Source of the DNA: Dunaliella salina
Taxonomy: Eukaryota > Chlorophyta > Chlorophyceae > Chlamydomonadales > Dunaliellaceae
Reading direction: 5' to 3'
Length of the DNA stretch: 18,606 nt
Assembly: GCA_002284615.2 (NCBI GenBank)
Contig: MU069656.1
Location: 383,280 to 401,885 of the forward strand
A model generated the notes under the pieces. That model ran no database searches, had not been told where the DNA came from, and was given only the letters and a program-made list of their open reading frames with translations. Shown here piece after piece: positions 18,016 to 18,606 of this stretch (within the stretch, counting starts at the first letter, position 1; each line of letters starts with the position of its first letter). Made by a program: the position numbers and the translations under genes.

Positions 18016-18606
18016 TATAATGTTTTTGGCGAGGCCCCCATTCAGAGGCAACCCCCAAAGGGGGTCGCAGGGGGCAAGCCCTATTGTTTGGGAATTTCCC
18101 ACCTCTGCTCACACCAGGCCACCGTGGCCCACTCACTGCACCTCAGGCTCTGAGATTTGAAATGCCCCAATAAAATTTTTGTCATGGGACTTTGCAAAGT
18201 GCATAGGGCTCATGTGCGAGCAGAGCTGAGGTCTGCCCACTAATCCAAAAAAGGGCAGAGCACCCTCAACAGTGCCATGGAACCAGAATTGTCGGTAATC
18301 AAATCATCTTTTTCAATCTGCAAATCTACTTGAGAAAGGGGTACGCTGGATGGCCCAAAAGAGGGTTTGACCAACCTACAGAGCTCGTCTAGGGCACCTC
18401 GGCAGCTCCTATCACCCCCGTTAGCGTTCATGCCACATCGCTGCCGTACCCTCAAGAGCACGCATTCGAGATGGGCTAGAAAAAAAAATCTGTGGTGCCC
18501 GCAATTACATGCTGGGCTGTGACTATAAAGCCTTACTTAAGGGGCCTTTGTCTTTGGCAGGATGCGGAAGCTGACAATGAAGTTGGTGACGATGAGTTGT
18601 GGTCAA
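18016..18606. repeat. 600-bp dispersed repeat, copy 2 (cut by window end)
   Basis: Direct copy of 16974-17598, about 1.04 kb downstream. Its minus strand is open across 18240-18461 and reads CGMNANGGDRSCRGALDELC then LVKPSFGPSS. In the aligned block shared with copy 1, starting at the Cys codon, the differences I can see fall at third codon positions, which suggests descent from a protein-coding element. The protein family is not recognised. Confidence 0.8.

Larger units (their letters stand above)
15468..18606 (+). other. Probable further intron, continuing past the window
   Basis: From the donor gtaaga at 15468 to the end I found no exon with the rest of RNase III domain b or a double-stranded-RNA-binding domain. 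The region holds two (CA)n tracts, the second copy of the old dispersed repeat and two copies of the 600-bp repeat. I see nothing assignable in 15468-16150 or in 16334-16645, though the latter is GC-richer than its surroundings. Confidence 0.5.

Overview
This window looks like nuclear DNA of a green alga. It holds one gene with well-supported coding exons, a Dicer-like protein with two RNase III domains on the + strand. The exons are spread over at least 15 kb and separated by very long GT-AG introns filled with transposon remains and microsatellites. The long introns, very long (CA)n/(TG)n tracts and near-balanced base composition suggest a chlorophyte such as Dunaliella. That is an inference; no marker in the window proves it.

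Gene layout: five exons (97-492, 7466-7621, 8400-8530, 11362-11567, 15351-15467) join in phase with no stop codon, giving about 335 codons. Exon 1 carries the end of the first RNase III domain (RIIIa) and a glutamine-rich linker. Exon 2 enters the second domain (RIIIb), exon 3 carries its signature motif LEFLGDA, and exons 4-5 carry its following helices. The N-terminal part of the gene lies before position 1. The end of RIIIb, including its second acidic pair, was not found and probably lies beyond 18606.

Intron contents: intron 1 (493-7465) holds an antisense, decayed LINE relic (about 1060-2330) with an internal 40-bp duplication, a (TG)95 tract, an old repeat copy next to a possible Tc1/mariner scrap, a nearly loopless foldback hairpin (about 4944-5114), and a C/G-skewed inverted repeat. 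Intron 3 (8531-11361) holds a 1.29-kb element with 28-bp terminal inverted repeats and repeat-rich open frames. Intron 4 (11568-15350) holds two neighbouring hAT-like elements, each with an 8-bp target duplication, and further inverted repeats. The region after 15467 holds a (CA)n tract with one undetermined base, a second copy of the old repeat, another (CA)n tract, and two diverged direct copies of a roughly 600-bp repeat.

The most interesting question is whether foldback structures inside the introns of a Dicer-like gene are substrates of Dicer itself. No tRNA, rRNA, CRISPR array or bacterial-type operon was seen.
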